In this document: positions 24,905 to 34,293 of the stretch, one piece after another
Layout: each line of letters begins with the position of its first letter
Position numbering within the stretch: the stretch's first letter is position 1
Assembly: GCF_900113025.1 (NCBI RefSeq)
Contig: NZ_FONT01000007.1
Coordinates: 1 to 64,000 of the forward strand
DNA from: Alteribacillus iranensis
GTDB lineage: Bacteria > Bacillota > Bacilli > Bacillales > Marinococcaceae
Direction: 5' to 3'
Length of the DNA stretch: 64,000 nucleotides
Program-made: the position numbers and the translations under genes
Notes under the pieces: generated by a model
What the model saw: the letters and a program-made list of their open reading frames with translations, nothing else
Databases searched by the model: none
What the model was told of the DNA's origin: nothing

Positions 24905-26506
24905 GTGTTGTCATATCACACAGATACCTATTTTTACAATGCAAAAATATTTACCGCAAACGATGATCAGCCGGAAGCTTCAGCGTTCCTTGTTCGTAAT
25001 GGCCGTATCGAGTGGGTAGGAGACGAACGTGATATTTCTCATTGGACAGGACAATCAGTGGATGTAAAGGGGAAACGAGTATTGCCTGGTTTAATTGAAG
25101 CACATATGCATCCTCTCCTGCTTGCAGAGAAATCAACCCAAATTGCTTGTTTACCACCTTTCATGCATTCAATCGACGACATCGTACTAGCAATTCGGAA
25201 AAAAGCGACTCAGGTAGATAAGGATGAATGGATTTTTGGCTGGGGATACGATGAAGGAAAATTAAAAGAGAAACGAGCACCGAATCGCTGGGACTTGGAC
25301 CGTGCCGCTCCCCACATTCCAGTAGTGCTAACAAGATCTTGTATCCATATTGTCTCTGTTAACAGTAAAGTCTTGCAACTGGCTGGCATAGACAGAGATA
25401 CGCCGAATCCCCCCGGTGGTGAAATAGAAAGAGATAAACAGGGAGAGCCAACGGGAATTCTTAAAGAAAACGCAAAAGATTTGATCGCTCCCTATTTGCC
25501 CGACACCACTCTTCGACAATACGCAGGCTTGTTAGCTAAGAGTTCGGAAGATTTTCTCGCTCATGGAATTACAGCTGTTACTGATTTAATGGCCTACCAA
25601 AAGCCGCTGGACTACTATTCTATTTATACGGAAGCTCGTGAGAAAGGGTTTAAGCAGCGAGCGGTTTTGTATTATATGTGGGAAGAAATGAAGAGGGCTT
25701 CTTCGGTACAAGAAAAGAGTAACCGAGAGCACCCTGTCCATGTTGGCGGAATTAAAGTATTTTCCGATGGCAGTGTTTCTGGAAGAACCGCTTGGATGGA
25801 AGAGCCATTTATTAATGAATCAGATAATCATGGAATAGCTATGACCACGAAGGAAGAGTTACGGACTGCAGCTAAGGCGGCAAAACAAAATAATATTCAA
25901 CTAGTCGTACACGCCATGGGAGAGCGGGCCATCGAAATGGTTGTCGATACCTTTGAAGACATGCCAGGCTGGTTGGAGGAAGGGCCTTCTGTTCGGATCG
26001 AGCATGCCTCTTTTTTATCAAAATCGCAAATGGCCCGTGCGAACAAAGCAAACATTGGCATCGTGACACAGCCTATTTTCTTCTTTTCTGAGATTGAAAG
26101 TTACATCGACAACATTGGATTGGAACGAACCGCACGTTCTTATCCCGTACGTTCCTTGCTTCAATCCAGGGTTCTTACAGCGCTTTCCTCTGACGCTCCA
26201 GGTAATGGCTGGCATGATACTGTAGATCCATTTGCCGGCATACAAGCAGCAGTTACACGAATAGCTTACGATGGTACCGATATAGGACAAGACGAGCGAA
26301 TTACGGTAGAGGACGCTATTAAGCTGTACACGTCGGAGGCTCAAAAAATAACTCGTATTCCTTATGTCGGGCAACTGACTCCCGGTTATTATGCCGATTT
26401 TATTATATTAGACCAGGACATATTTACGGTAGATGGGGACGATATTCACAATATACAAGTGGAAGCAACATATATGAACGGATCCCTCGTATACAAGCGA
26501 GTGTAA
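24905..26506 (+). CDS. YtcJ-like amidohydrolase
   Basis: About 533 residues, amidohydrolase_3 family. Metal-binding HxH in GLIEAHMHP (about 62-70), GWGYDEGKL, the DGSVSGRTAWM segment, VHAMGERA and a late SSDAP give a complete metal-dependent hydrolase; the substrate could be a carbamate, amide or cyclic amide. Start is GTG at 24905 (6 bases after GAGGAG) or TTG at 24908; a longer frame from 24836 would run over the -10-like TATAAT at 24859-24864. Membrane anchors are absent, so it is cytosolic. Confidence 0.85.
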   Translation: MLSYHTDTYFYNAKIFTANDDQPEASAFLVRNGRIEWVGDERDISHWTGQSVDVKGKRVLPGLIEAHMHPLLLAEKSTQIACLPPFMHSIDDIVLAIRKKATQVDKDEWIFGWGYDEGKLKEKRAPNRWDLDRAAPHIPVVLTRSCIHIVSVNSKVLQLAGIDRDTPNPPGGEIERDKQGEPTGILKENAKDLIAPYLPDTTLRQYAGLLAKSSEDFLAHGITAVTDLMAYQKPLDYYSIYTEAREKGFKQRAVLYYMWEEMKRASSVQEKSNREHPVHVGGIKVFSDGSVSGRTAWMEEPFINESDNHGIAMTTKEELRTAAKAAKQNNIQLVVHAMGERAIEMVVDTFEDMPGWLEEGPSVRIEHASFLSKSQMARANKANIGIVTQPIFFFSEIESYIDNIGLERTARSYPVRSLLQSRVLTALSSDAPGNGWHDTVDPFAGIQAAVTRIAYDGTDIGQDERITVEDAIKLYTSEAQKITRIPYVGQLTPGYYADFIILDQDIFTVDGDDIHNIQVEATYMNGSLVYKRV

Positions 26507-26556
26507 ATAATAATTCTGGGGTGGCAGCTTCCCCGTACTTTTTCTATTTTTGTTCA

Positions 26557-26584
26557 TTGCTTTCCATTCATCGGCTTGTATAAT
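26557..26584 (+). promoter_or_regulatory. Sigma-A promoter
   Basis: TTGCTT (26557-26562), 16-base spacer, TATAAT (26579-26584), 30 bases before the next gene start. Confidence 0.6.
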
Positions 26585-26614
26585 AGATGAGGAATATAAA
26601 AAGCAGGAGAATAC

Positions 26615-27106
26615 ATGATGAAGAAATGGACACATTTATTGAAACATAGCCTCAAGCTTCCGAAGAAGAAAGCTGTCTTTGCTTTAAATCGTTCAGAAAT
26701 GTTTGATGCGATTGTTTTTCTTCTCGCCTTAACTTTTATGGCAACTACTGCGTATAGCATCCCTTTTTTTCAAGCAAAGCCTAGTGAGTTTCAAGACATG
26801 CCCTGGCTTCTTGCTGTCGTATACTTTTATATTATTTACTACTCTTTATCACTGATTGCTCTCATACTTGGTGTTTCTTCCATAGCTTTCATCGCTCGCA
26901 TCGGCAGTGCTTTGTTGAATAGACGACTTGCTTACCGTCTCTTATGGAAAATTTGTGCTTACTTTTTCACCGTTCCTATTCTAGGTTTTATTGTTTTAGC
27001 TGTCTTGTATCCGGTTGCTATTTCGTGGTGGCTTTATGGAAGTGTCATTTATATTTTATTTCTCACGTTTCGTGTGATTGTCGTGTACCCGCGGAGAGAT
27101 GCATAA
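26615..27106 (+). CDS. Four-helix membrane protein, unknown
   Basis: 163-residue protein with a basic head (KKWTHLLKHSLKLPKKK) and about four membrane helices (starting near residues 28, 65, 107 and 138). I do not recognise the family with certainty; the look (a basic N-terminal segment then a helix and FFQAKP) is loosely like DUF1189 membrane proteins. GGAG lies 5 bases before the first ATG and 8 before the second (26618), so either may be used. A good sigma-A promoter lies just upstream. Confidence 0.7.
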   Translation: MMKKWTHLLKHSLKLPKKKAVFALNRSEMFDAIVFLLALTFMATTAYSIPFFQAKPSEFQDMPWLLAVVYFYIIYYSLSLIALILGVSSIAFIARIGSALLNRRLAYRLLWKICAYFFTVPILGFIVLAVLYPVAISWWLYGSVIYILFLTFRVIVVYPRRDA

Positions 27107-27238
27107 CTCTCCTATGGATCTTCCCCTAAGCTGCTCTAGAGGTTATCGAGGGGACATGCGACCGAAAAGCTGTTGAAAAGTCACCTGTATTGGACAATAT
27201 TCATTGGGAGTGAAATATCCTCTATTTACGTAAAAAGA

Positions 27239-27554
27239 GGCTGAATCAAAAGGTGTTACTCAGTTGAAAAACATTCCGCTTTCACCACGGGCACAAGTGC
27301 GACATCAGTTCAAGCTGCACTATGTTTGCTTTCACTGTGTCTTTTTAGCCGCAGGGCAACGCTTCAGCTTCCTCATGAGCAAAACCCACTCACTGCGGGA
27401 TCTTACTGCCACAGGATGTGGTGGCTTCTACGTTGCACATAGGACGTGTGCGATTTTAGTAGAAGTTCCTCTGTTGCTTTTCCCGCAGGAGTCTTCATGT
27501 TTTTCAACTGTAAGACACCTAAAGTAGATGTATACCTGCTTTTGATACAGCCCC
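27239..27554. mobile_element. MITE-like element with nested inverted repeats
   Basis: About 316 bp. Outer arms GGCTGAATCAAAAG (27239-27252) and CTTTTGATACAGCC (27539-27552) match 13/14; inner arms CAGTTGAAAAACAT (27261-27274) and ATGTTTTTCAACTG (27497-27510) match 14/14. The inner part (ATTCCGCTTTC ... CTTTTCCCGCAGGAGTC) is, from memory, a common Bacillaceae repeat. No transposase; an 87-codon frame inside is considered spurious. It fills the gap between the membrane protein and the YrhK-like gene. Target-site duplication not obvious. Confidence 0.6.
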
Positions 27555-27565
27555 GATTCGATTCT

Positions 27566-27856
27566 TTAATAATAATGTTGACCATTTGTCGTCTCACTTT
27601 CTTTGTATTTCACTTCTATATTACTCTGAATACTCCTCCACGCTCGCGATGCTAGAATCATACTTCCCGCAAAATAGAGAACGTTTCCATACATCGATAA
27701 CGTTTCAAAAAAATTAAGCAAGCTCCCACAGACAAAGAACAACCCGATAAACAAATCATTGAACATTCTTATCAGCTTACACTCTTTATTTATCGACACA
27801 CGGCACGTTCCTATCTGTATTTCCAGTATACCTTCTTTATCTCTAATCTTCGGCAT
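27566..27856 (-). CDS. YrhK-like membrane protein
   Basis: 96-residue protein with a short N-terminal beta segment (EGILEIQIGTCRVSINKEC) and two membrane helices around LFIGLFFVCGSLLNFFE and YFAGSMILASRAWRSIQ, the YrhK pattern. Function unknown; B. subtilis YrhK is a small membrane protein. ATG with GAGGAGGAAGGGGT upstream. The stop lies only 12 bases from the end of the MITE-like element, so the true C-terminus may have been altered by that insertion. Confidence 0.7.
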   Translation of the reverse strand: MPKIRDKEGILEIQIGTCRVSINKECKLIRMFNDLFIGLFFVCGSLLNFFETLSMYGNVLYFAGSMILASRAWRSIQSNIEVKYKESETTNGQHYY

Positions 27857-28116
27857 ACCCCTTCCTCCTCATCCTGCTGCATTCTCAAGTCGAGATTCTT
27901 GGTGTACGGCGTTAGGGTGATCTGCTGTCGTTTCATCTTTCATTACCCGCTGATATTTACCTATATCTCTTACTATATTGTTATATCTTTAGGATTCCCG
28001 TGTGTCCCTGTACAAAACATCTTGTAACACATTGTAATCGGATATTAATTCAATTGGTATATCCATGCGGATTGTCCGTACATCTTTGCAGTCAGAAGGA
28101 AGAAGCATAAAAGAAG

Positions 28117-29508
28117 TTAGGTGTTCATCGTCATGTTTTTGTAATATGTTTGATATAACTTGGATTCTTCCTCTCGTCCTGTCTCCGTATATAATTTAAT
28201 AAGCCAACGTACAGGTGTTGGATCAGTGTCATGCAATTCCATTTCCCAGGAAAAACAATCAATGGCCTGATGATACTGTTTAAAATAATAATACATTTCG
28301 CCCAATCGCATTTGTTTGTCTGGATTTTCTCGCCATTCCAGCATATTTCTCACTTTTTGGGTATGGGGAGAGGCCTCATTCAGAGAAGCAAGCCAACGGT
28401 AAACGTATGGGAGATCATAGCTAGCCATTAAATGAGTGACGCATGTATAAAGTAGTTTCTCTGCTTGGCCGGGCCTCGATGAAAAGAGAGTGAGAATAAA
28501 AGTGTCGAGCTTTTCCACCGACAAACTGGATAAGGACTCTCGATCTAATGACTCAAACAATTGTTCTATTTTCTCTTGTTGGTGGGGGGATGGTGTTAAT
28601 TGATGATTAATCATTATTTCTATTGCTTTCTTCCATTGTTGAGAGGTTAAATAGAGTTCGAACAAGTCGGTTTGAACCTGCGGGAGAGGGGTACGGTCCA
28701 TTACGTCTTCAAGAAGAGAGGTTAATCGCAGATGAGGAAAATGAGCCGTGAACAGGTACATCAATTGTTGATAATCTCTTTCAGAGGAAGTCCGAGTGAT
28801 ATTTTTTATATATAGGGCTGCTACATCCATCCACCGTCCTTCACTCTGTAACAAATCAATCCATTTATTCACATTCTCTGGTTGTTTGCGCCATGTCACA
28901 TACAGAGTTTTTTCGACAAACATGGGGTCCTTCTCCCACAGCGTGTGATTTCTTTTCGCATACAAATTTTTATACGAAAGAAAAGTCAGGTCATTTGCAT
29001 TTTCTTTCACCCAGCTATGTTTCGGCGTAAAACTCGTTAACACCCGTAATATGCGATACGAGGCAAATAACTGTCCATCGCGACGATGATTGTAATATAA
29101 TTCACGGATACATTCGAATAGATCTTTTTTTGGGAAAAAACCATCGAGAAGTGTATAAATGGTGGAAGACTCTTGAGAAGAGTGGTGTTTTTCGATTTTT
29201 TGTTTGAGCGTGTGAAGGTGTTGAGAAAGGGTATAAGCGTGAGACGAAGAAACTAACTCGTGAATGAAAGGGTGGGTTGGACCAAATGAAGTACCGTGCT
29301 TCCAAGCTTTTTCAATAAAAGAACGGCGATAAAGAGAAGATGCGCTAACTACAGTAATGAATTCATCTTTGAAATAGATAAAATAATAACACGTACCTTG
29401 ATCGTCTACTGCTTCTATGAATTTACTGTAAAGGTAAATATTCATACGCGTGAGTCTGACTGTCACTTTTCGTTTTCCGACTAAAACGGTTCGCTTTCCT
29501 GCTTCCAT
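28117..29508 (-). CDS. Helical-repeat protein, unknown
   Basis: 463-residue cytoplasmic protein, no membrane helix. The first ~60 residues look like a beta-rich domain (RTVLVGKRKVTVRLTRMN, YYFIYFKDEFITVV). The rest is alpha-helical with TPR-like repeats near the C-terminus (MRLGEMYYYFKQYHQAIDCF, ending in DPTPVRWLIKLYTETGREEE). TPR domains mediate protein contacts. I do not recognise a named family. ATG at 29508 is set by AGGAGGG 5 bases upstream. It is a single-gene unit on the minus strand. Confidence 0.72.
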   Translation of the reverse strand: MEAGKRTVLVGKRKVTVRLTRMNIYLYSKFIEAVDDQGTCYYFIYFKDEFITVVSASSLYRRSFIEKAWKHGTSFGPTHPFIHELVSSSHAYTLSQHLHTLKQKIEKHHSSQESSTIYTLLDGFFPKKDLFECIRELYYNHRRDGQLFASYRILRVLTSFTPKHSWVKENANDLTFLSYKNLYAKRNHTLWEKDPMFVEKTLYVTWRKQPENVNKWIDLLQSEGRWMDVAALYIKNITRTSSERDYQQLMYLFTAHFPHLRLTSLLEDVMDRTPLPQVQTDLFELYLTSQQWKKAIEIMINHQLTPSPHQQEKIEQLFESLDRESLSSLSVEKLDTFILTLFSSRPGQAEKLLYTCVTHLMASYDLPYVYRWLASLNEASPHTQKVRNMLEWRENPDKQMRLGEMYYYFKQYHQAIDCFSWEMELHDTDPTPVRWLIKLYTETGREEESKLYQTYYKNMTMNT

Positions 29509-29841
29509 GTCATCCCTCCTGCTTTCCTTTTCCCTACCATACCACATACGAGGAGTGGATGCCTACTCTCCTTTATTCGGTGAACTTTTTGTTTCGCGAG
29601 TGAGGATGGAATCCATGCCGCCCACAATCACTGTAAGCGGTAGTAGATCTATCATCTCTTATACTGACCGTTTTCTCTATCCCGTCAGGCGTTGGCCCGG
29701 TTGGTCATAGCTCTTTGTCCGTCAAACGGGAGAGCTGGAAAATTGAATAGAACAGAACTTGGATATACAATAGAGATAAAGGAAATGTACTGCCTTCACA
29801 CGTCCACAGACTAGTCATTATTAAATAGGAGTGAATAATCA

Positions 29842-30288
29842 TTGAATCCTTTTTACCCGAAAGATACACCGACACATGTAAAAAAAGAGTTTGACCATTT
29901 ACAGTCAAAGCTGGCTCCTTTTTTCAAAAAAAGTATGATTTACGGTGCTGTTGCCGCCCCTATGTTATTTTTTTCTCTCTTTAACCTTTACTTTCTTACA
30001 ACCAGTGCTCCTTTGACGCGGGAAACCGCTATTGTCATTGGTTTATTTGCATTAGCTGGGGCTTTTTCTATGGCATTGATTAAAGAATCGTTTCATCAAA
30101 ACAAAGAAATTCAAAAAACGAGTATTAAATATATGGAAGAGAGAATCAAGAAAAGCACTATTTTAGAAGAGTCTGCGCAAAGAAGTTATTTAAATAAAAT
30201 CGCAGCCAACCCAACGCAGACGTACCATATCTTCTATGAATTTTTAGAGCATGAGCAGCGCATGAAACAATTTATGAGAGAACGATGA
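29842..30288 (+). CDS. DUF5392 family membrane protein
   Basis: 148-residue protein with two membrane helices (about 35-55 and 62-82) and a helical C-terminal tail rich in charged residues; B. subtilis YwnF is of this type. Start is TTG at 29842 (TAGGAGTGAATAATCA upstream). Function unknown. Ends at the strong terminator 30322-30359, shared with the convergent monooxygenase gene. Confidence 0.72.
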   Translation: MNPFYPKDTPTHVKKEFDHLQSKLAPFFKKSMIYGAVAAPMLFFSLFNLYFLTTSAPLTRETAIVIGLFALAGAFSMALIKESFHQNKEIQKTSIKYMEERIKKSTILEESAQRSYLNKIAANPTQTYHIFYEFLEHEQRMKQFMRER

Positions 30289-30321
30289 AACGTAACCAAT
30301 TTCATCACCGGTTTTATAAAG

Positions 30322-30359
30322 AAGAAAGAACAGCAACAGTAAGCGTGCTGTTCTTTCTT
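30322..30359. terminator. Bidirectional terminator
   Basis: AAGAAAGAACAGCA pairs perfectly with TGCTGTTCTTTCTT around a 10-base loop, with T-rich ends on both strands, between two convergent genes. Confidence 0.85.
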
Positions 30360-30385
30360 TATGAAATTGAACGTGTAATGATTTT

Positions 30386-31432
30386 TTATTTCCGTTCCCA
30401 TGCGGCAATTTCTTCACGTACGATAGGTGCGACTTCTTTTCCTAATTTTTCGATGGCTGCCATCACTTGATCATGAGGCATCGTACCAAGTGGCACATGA
30501 AGCATAAAACGGGTGACTCCTACGTTTTTCCTTAAATATATAATTTTCTTCGCTACTGTTTCAGGAGATCCTACGTAGAGGGCCCCTTCAAAACTGCGCG
30601 CATGATCAAAGCTTGACCGGGTATACGGTCCCCAGCCGCGCTCTTTGCCCAGTTGGTTCATGACATATTGAGTGGACGGGAAAAATTGCTCTGCTGCCGT
30701 CTCGTCATCGGTTCCAACAAACCCATGAGAGTGTGTAGCAACCGGTAATGCCGAAGGATCGTGTCCCGCCTTTGCAGCCGCTCTTTTATATAGCTGAACC
30801 AGAGGTGCAAACTGAATCGGACGTCCTCCAATAATAGCTAACACGAGAGGGAGTCCTAACAAACCAGCGCGCACTACAGACTCTGTGTTCCCCCCGCTTC
30901 CGATCCAAACGGGGAGTGGATCTTGAACAGGTCGAGGGTAAATCCCCAAATTGTTAATAGAAGGCCGATGTTTTCCTTTCCATGTCACTTTTTCTGATCG
31001 CGTAATTTGTAATAACAAATCTAATTTTTCTTCAAACAATTCGTTATAATCATTTAGGTCATACCCGAATAATGGAAATGACTCAATGAATGACCCTCGT
31101 CCAGCCATAATTTCCGCTCTCCCCTGAGACACTGCATCCACGGTAGCAAAATCTTGAAACACACGGACCGGATCATCAGAAGATAACACAGTTACTGCAC
31201 TCGTTAAACGAATTCGTTTGGTTTGAGCTCCTGCGGCGGCTAAAATGACAGACGGAGAAGAAGATGCATAATCCTTTCGGTGGTGCTCTCCTACTCCAAA
31301 AACGTCTAGTCCCACTTCGTCCGCTAACTTTATTTCTTCTACCACTTCTTGAATGCGATTCGCGTGACTAATAACGTGGCCTGTTTCTGTATCGGGAGTC
31401 GTTTCTACAAACGTACTAATTCCAATTTCCAT
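30386..31432 (-). CDS. LLM-class flavin-dependent oxidoreductase
   Basis: 348-residue luciferase-like monooxygenase fold protein (bacterial luciferase alpha type). Seen: GVGEHHRKDY near residue 45, TAVTVLSSDDPVRVFQDFAT and WIGSGGNTESVVRAGLLGLP in the flavin-binding barrel. It likely uses reduced FMN from a partner reductase; the substrate is unknown. ATG with GAGGGAACCGT upstream. Another member of the superfamily, of a different subgroup, lies at 37214-38218. Confidence 0.88.
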   Translation of the reverse strand: MEIGISTFVETTPDTETGHVISHANRIQEVVEEIKLADEVGLDVFGVGEHHRKDYASSSPSVILAAAGAQTKRIRLTSAVTVLSSDDPVRVFQDFATVDAVSQGRAEIMAGRGSFIESFPLFGYDLNDYNELFEEKLDLLLQITRSEKVTWKGKHRPSINNLGIYPRPVQDPLPVWIGSGGNTESVVRAGLLGLPLVLAIIGGRPIQFAPLVQLYKRAAAKAGHDPSALPVATHSHGFVGTDDETAAEQFFPSTQYVMNQLGKERGWGPYTRSSFDHARSFEGALYVGSPETVAKKIIYLRKNVGVTRFMLHVPLGTMPHDQVMAAIEKLGKEVAPIVREEIAAWERK

Positions 31433-31629
31433 ACGGTTCCCTCACTATCTCAGTCTTCTATGATCTAGTGTACTGTTATATATGAGGAAATTCCAATGAT
31501 CTGTCTTATTTATCTCTTCTCCGATCAAAACGATTTCTCTCAAACAGTGAAAATTTGGTTGAATGTGACATCACTCGAAGCTTCATTTAGAAGGTTTGCA
31601 TTGGAATGGCTGTTTATTCTTCCCTTGGA

Positions 31630-31818
31630 TCAGAGGAACGGGATTCCACATTGCATCATATTTACATGAATATCCTGAGTCCCACGAAGGAACGTTTGAA
31701 GTTTTGCAGGAATGGTTAAGTTCCATAATGGGAAGGTATCCACAACGATCTCACCGTTAGAAAAGTCTTCTTTTGCGTTTATTGAACCGTAAAAATATGT
31801 GATGAACAAATAAGTTCA
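31630..31818 (-). pseudogene. Possible decayed gene fragment
   Basis: The ~495-base gap 31433-31927 holds no intact gene. On the minus strand a 63-codon frame without start or ribosome binding site ends at TGA 31630; it reads protein-like (GSINAKEDFSNGEIVVDTF, LTIPAKLQTFLRGTQDIHV). A plus-strand frame of similar length overlaps it. This may be a remnant of a lost gene; the family is not recognised. Confidence 0.3.
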
Positions 31819-31927
31819 TAAACATAGAATAGAATTAATAATGCTGTGAAAATACAATTGCTCGTTCCTATGGTTGATCTCCTTTTCCAAGAATAGAAAG
31901 ACGCTATTAATGAGTAGGAGGATTACA

Positions 31928-32224
31928 ATGGAAATTCAAATTAGCCCTTCAGCCATTCAATGGTTTATCAACGAGATAAACTTGCAACCAGGCGATACCG
32001 TTAAATTCTTTGCAAAATATGGTGGTAGCAGTCCTATCCAATCAGGTTTCTCTCTCGGTTTCTCCACTAATGATACGCCCATTCGAATAGGCTCTCGTCT
32101 AAAAAAAGAAGGTATCTTATTTTTCGTCGAGGAATCTGATCTATGGTATTTTAATGGGTATCATTTATATGTCGACTATAACGAAGACATGGAGGAATTA
32201 ACCTTTTCTTATCCATCTTCCTAA
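31928..32224 (+). CDS. HesB/YneR-like Fe-S biosynthesis domain protein
   Basis: 98-residue protein of the HesB-like group (Fe-S_biosyn fold). Motifs EIQISPSAIQWFINEINLQP and GDTVKFFAKYGG fit the YneR/YqkB-type branch, which lacks the three cysteines of true A-type Fe-S carriers, so a scaffolding role is uncertain. ATG at 31928 follows AGTAGGAGGATTAC; a longer frame from 31874 has no such site. Confidence 0.75.
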   Translation: MEIQISPSAIQWFINEINLQPGDTVKFFAKYGGSSPIQSGFSLGFSTNDTPIRIGSRLKKEGILFFVEESDLWYFNGYHLYVDYNEDMEELTFSYPSS

Positions 32225-32324
32225 TATTTTTCTTGGTTATACACGTATACATTTCCTTAAGTTTGAACGATAAATGTGCTGGGAAGTGATAAGAAAAGAA
32301 CTTGTGGAAAGAAGGTGCAGGACG

Positions 32325-33161
32325 ATGAAATCTTTGCCTTTCACACACTTTACCTCGAAAGATTCTAATACTTTTTACGAACTAGGGGTTTCGTTTAAAA
32401 ATAAGAAGAAGGAGCTAACAAAGCACGCCCGCCGCTCCTATAGAAATTATTATGTGGACAACTCCCCATCCATGGAGGAAGAATTGTTTGTGGAGCTGTC
32501 TGATTACTTACTCTTCCAATTAGGTGACGAATTAGAAAATAATTTAAAAGGAGTGAAAAATGGAAGCTGGGCTCAACGAATAGTAAACAAATGTACAGAC
32601 AGTCAGTTATCCCATGATTGCATGAATGATATTCTTCCATTCGTGAAACAAGCCATTTGGCCCCATATACTAACTCTAGACTTACCTGCCGACCGCATGA
32701 TGCTTATGGTTCAAGTCTTAGACTGGATGATGGATATGGTTAGAGAAGAAATGGGGAAAACATTTGTACAGCAACAAAAAAATCAAGTATACCAACAAAC
32801 GATGAAGGAAATGAATGCGCCTCTTATACCTGTATCAAATGAATTAGGCATCCTTCCATTCATTGGTGAAATAGATACGTACAAGTCTCAGTTAGTTATG
32901 GAAAGCACGACGATAGAGCGCGCTCAAGAATTAGAATTATCTACCATTATTCTAGATCTGTCAGGAGTCAGTCATATCGACACGTTTGTCGCCCAAGATA
33001 TATACAACTTCTCTGCTTCCTTGAAACTTCTTGGTATAGAAGTAGTCATAGTTGGGTTTACTCCTGATATTGCACAAACTTCGGTTCACCTCAATATTTC
33101 CTTTAAACAATTCACGATATACCCTAACTTAGCTGTCGCTTTGGAACAAATGAAAAAATAA
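32325..33161 (+). CDS. RsbR-like STAS co-antagonist
   Basis: 278-residue stressosome-type protein. Residues 1-160 are a variable all-helical non-haem sensor region; 165-275 are a STAS domain. Both phospho-acceptor threonines of RsbR proteins are seen: Thr185 in GEIDTYK and Thr220 in SHIDTFVA. In B. subtilis such proteins control sigma-B through RsbS and RsbT kinase. The core module genes rsbS, rsbT and rsbX are not in the window, so this is a satellite paralogue. ATG at 32325 with GAAGGTGCAGG upstream. Confidence 0.85.
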   Translation: MKSLPFTHFTSKDSNTFYELGVSFKNKKKELTKHARRSYRNYYVDNSPSMEEELFVELSDYLLFQLGDELENNLKGVKNGSWAQRIVNKCTDSQLSHDCMNDILPFVKQAIWPHILTLDLPADRMMLMVQVLDWMMDMVREEMGKTFVQQQKNQVYQQTMKEMNAPLIPVSNELGILPFIGEIDTYKSQLVMESTTIERAQELELSTIILDLSGVSHIDTFVAQDIYNFSASLKLLGIEVVIVGFTPDIAQTSVHLNISFKQFTIYPNLAVALEQMKK

Positions 33162-33283
33162 GGTGTCCGTCTATGACGACAAAGAAGAGCTGCCAGAATA
33201 ACTGGCTGTCTCTTGCTTTGATCGACGCGGAGTAGTGTCAACAGTTTTTGCAACCAACCTTTGACTAGGCCTACCTGCACAAC

Positions 33284-33310
33284 GATTCCCCCTTTAGCAA
33301 AGCGGGGAAT
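33284..33310 (+). terminator. Possible terminator after STAS gene
   Basis: ATTCCCC and GGGGAAT form a stem with an 11-base loop, then TTTCTG. Flanking bases hold a direct repeat of CCCCTT...GCAAAGCGG, a local duplication. Confidence 0.4.
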
Positions 33311-33380
33311 TTCTGTATACCTTCATCCCCTTCTGCGAAGCGGAGACGCTTACATCTTTCCTAAATCACTCTCACTCCTA

Positions 33381-33782
33381 TTAGGATTTCAGTATCGTTT
33401 TTATATGATCAGGGATAGGAATCGCTTTAGGGATGTTCTCTTTTACAGACGTCCAAGCTCGTACCTCATACCCTTCCGCAATCAATCGGTCCCCTTTCTT
33501 GAAAGTATGATCGATACGAAACACTTTCCTGTCAACCTTTGTTACTTCTGAACAAATTGTCGCACGGTCTTCAAAATATAACGGTTCATGAAACTGGCAT
33601 GACGCTTCGAGGATAGGGAGGATGATGTCCTCTTTGGATTGCAAGACAGACACTGAATAACCAGCTGCTCCAAAGAGCTCATGGGTACTTTCATCCATTC
33701 TGCGATAAAAGTTCGGGTAATACATGATTCCTGCCGCGTCCGTGTCTCCAAATCTTATTTTAGTATGATACTCATGTTTCAT
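33381..33782 (-). CDS. Acyl-CoA thioesterase, 4HBT/YbgC type
   Basis: 133-residue hotdog-fold thioesterase of the 4-hydroxybenzoyl-CoA type. The catalytic motif RFGDTDAAGIMYYPNFYR (residues 10-27) contains the Asp; the substrate-side motif HEPLYFEDR follows. It hydrolyses acyl-CoA or aryl-CoA; the physiological substrate is not clear. ATG with AGAGGTAGATTC upstream. Stands alone. Confidence 0.88.
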   Translation of the reverse strand: MKHEYHTKIRFGDTDAAGIMYYPNFYRRMDESTHELFGAAGYSVSVLQSKEDIILPILEASCQFHEPLYFEDRATICSEVTKVDRKVFRIDHTFKKGDRLIAEGYEVRAWTSVKENIPKAIPIPDHIKTILKS

Positions 33783-33976
33783 TTGAATCTACCTCTTCTA
33801 TTTTTGTGTCTTATTTTACGGTTGTTATTATACCATTCAACAAAAAAAGAAAGAATTTTCATTTCTTAAACCGAAGATGTAATAATATAAGATACTCCGT
33901 AGTGTGACTAATATGTAAAGAAAACATTAAAAAGATAATCACTGTCTATGTGTGTAGAAGGATGACGTTTTTTGAT

Positions 33977-34293
33977 TTATTGGATGTGGTGCTGTAAAGC
34001 CCACTCTTGTTCTTTCCATTCTTTAACACTTTGCTGCTGTAATAAAGTTAGTCTCACATTGTGTCTTCTATAAGTCCAGGCAACATCTCATGAAACTTTA
34101 AAACGTATACACTTGCTGTCTTTCTCCCCGGGTAAACGCCTTAACTTTCCGACTGAAATAAGATAAGTGCTAAGGTTTGCATAGCCCTCTTTCTTCATTA
34201 TTTCCTGAGAAATAATCTTCGTTTTTGAAAGATAAAGGGAGGAAGTAATTATTTCGGAAGAATAACTGGTGTGGATGATGAAGTAGTCTCTTT
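33977..34293 (-). pseudogene. Decayed gene, minus strand
   Basis: No intact gene in the 33783-34445 gap, but a minus-strand frame gives clearly protein-like text interrupted by TGA at 34088-34090: SKTKIISQEIMKKEGYANL, STYLISVGKLRRLPGEKDS, then after the stop DVAWTYRRHNVRLTLLQQQ, ending at TAA 33977-33979. The LRRLPGEKDSKCIRF run recalls helix-turn-helix or excisionase-type DNA-binding proteins, but this is a guess. Probably a decayed single gene; the stop could be a point mutation. Confidence 0.55.

Noticed and set aside
27264-27527. 87-codon plus-strand frame
   Set aside because: It lies wholly inside the inverted-repeat element, with no ribosome binding site and no protein-like pattern.
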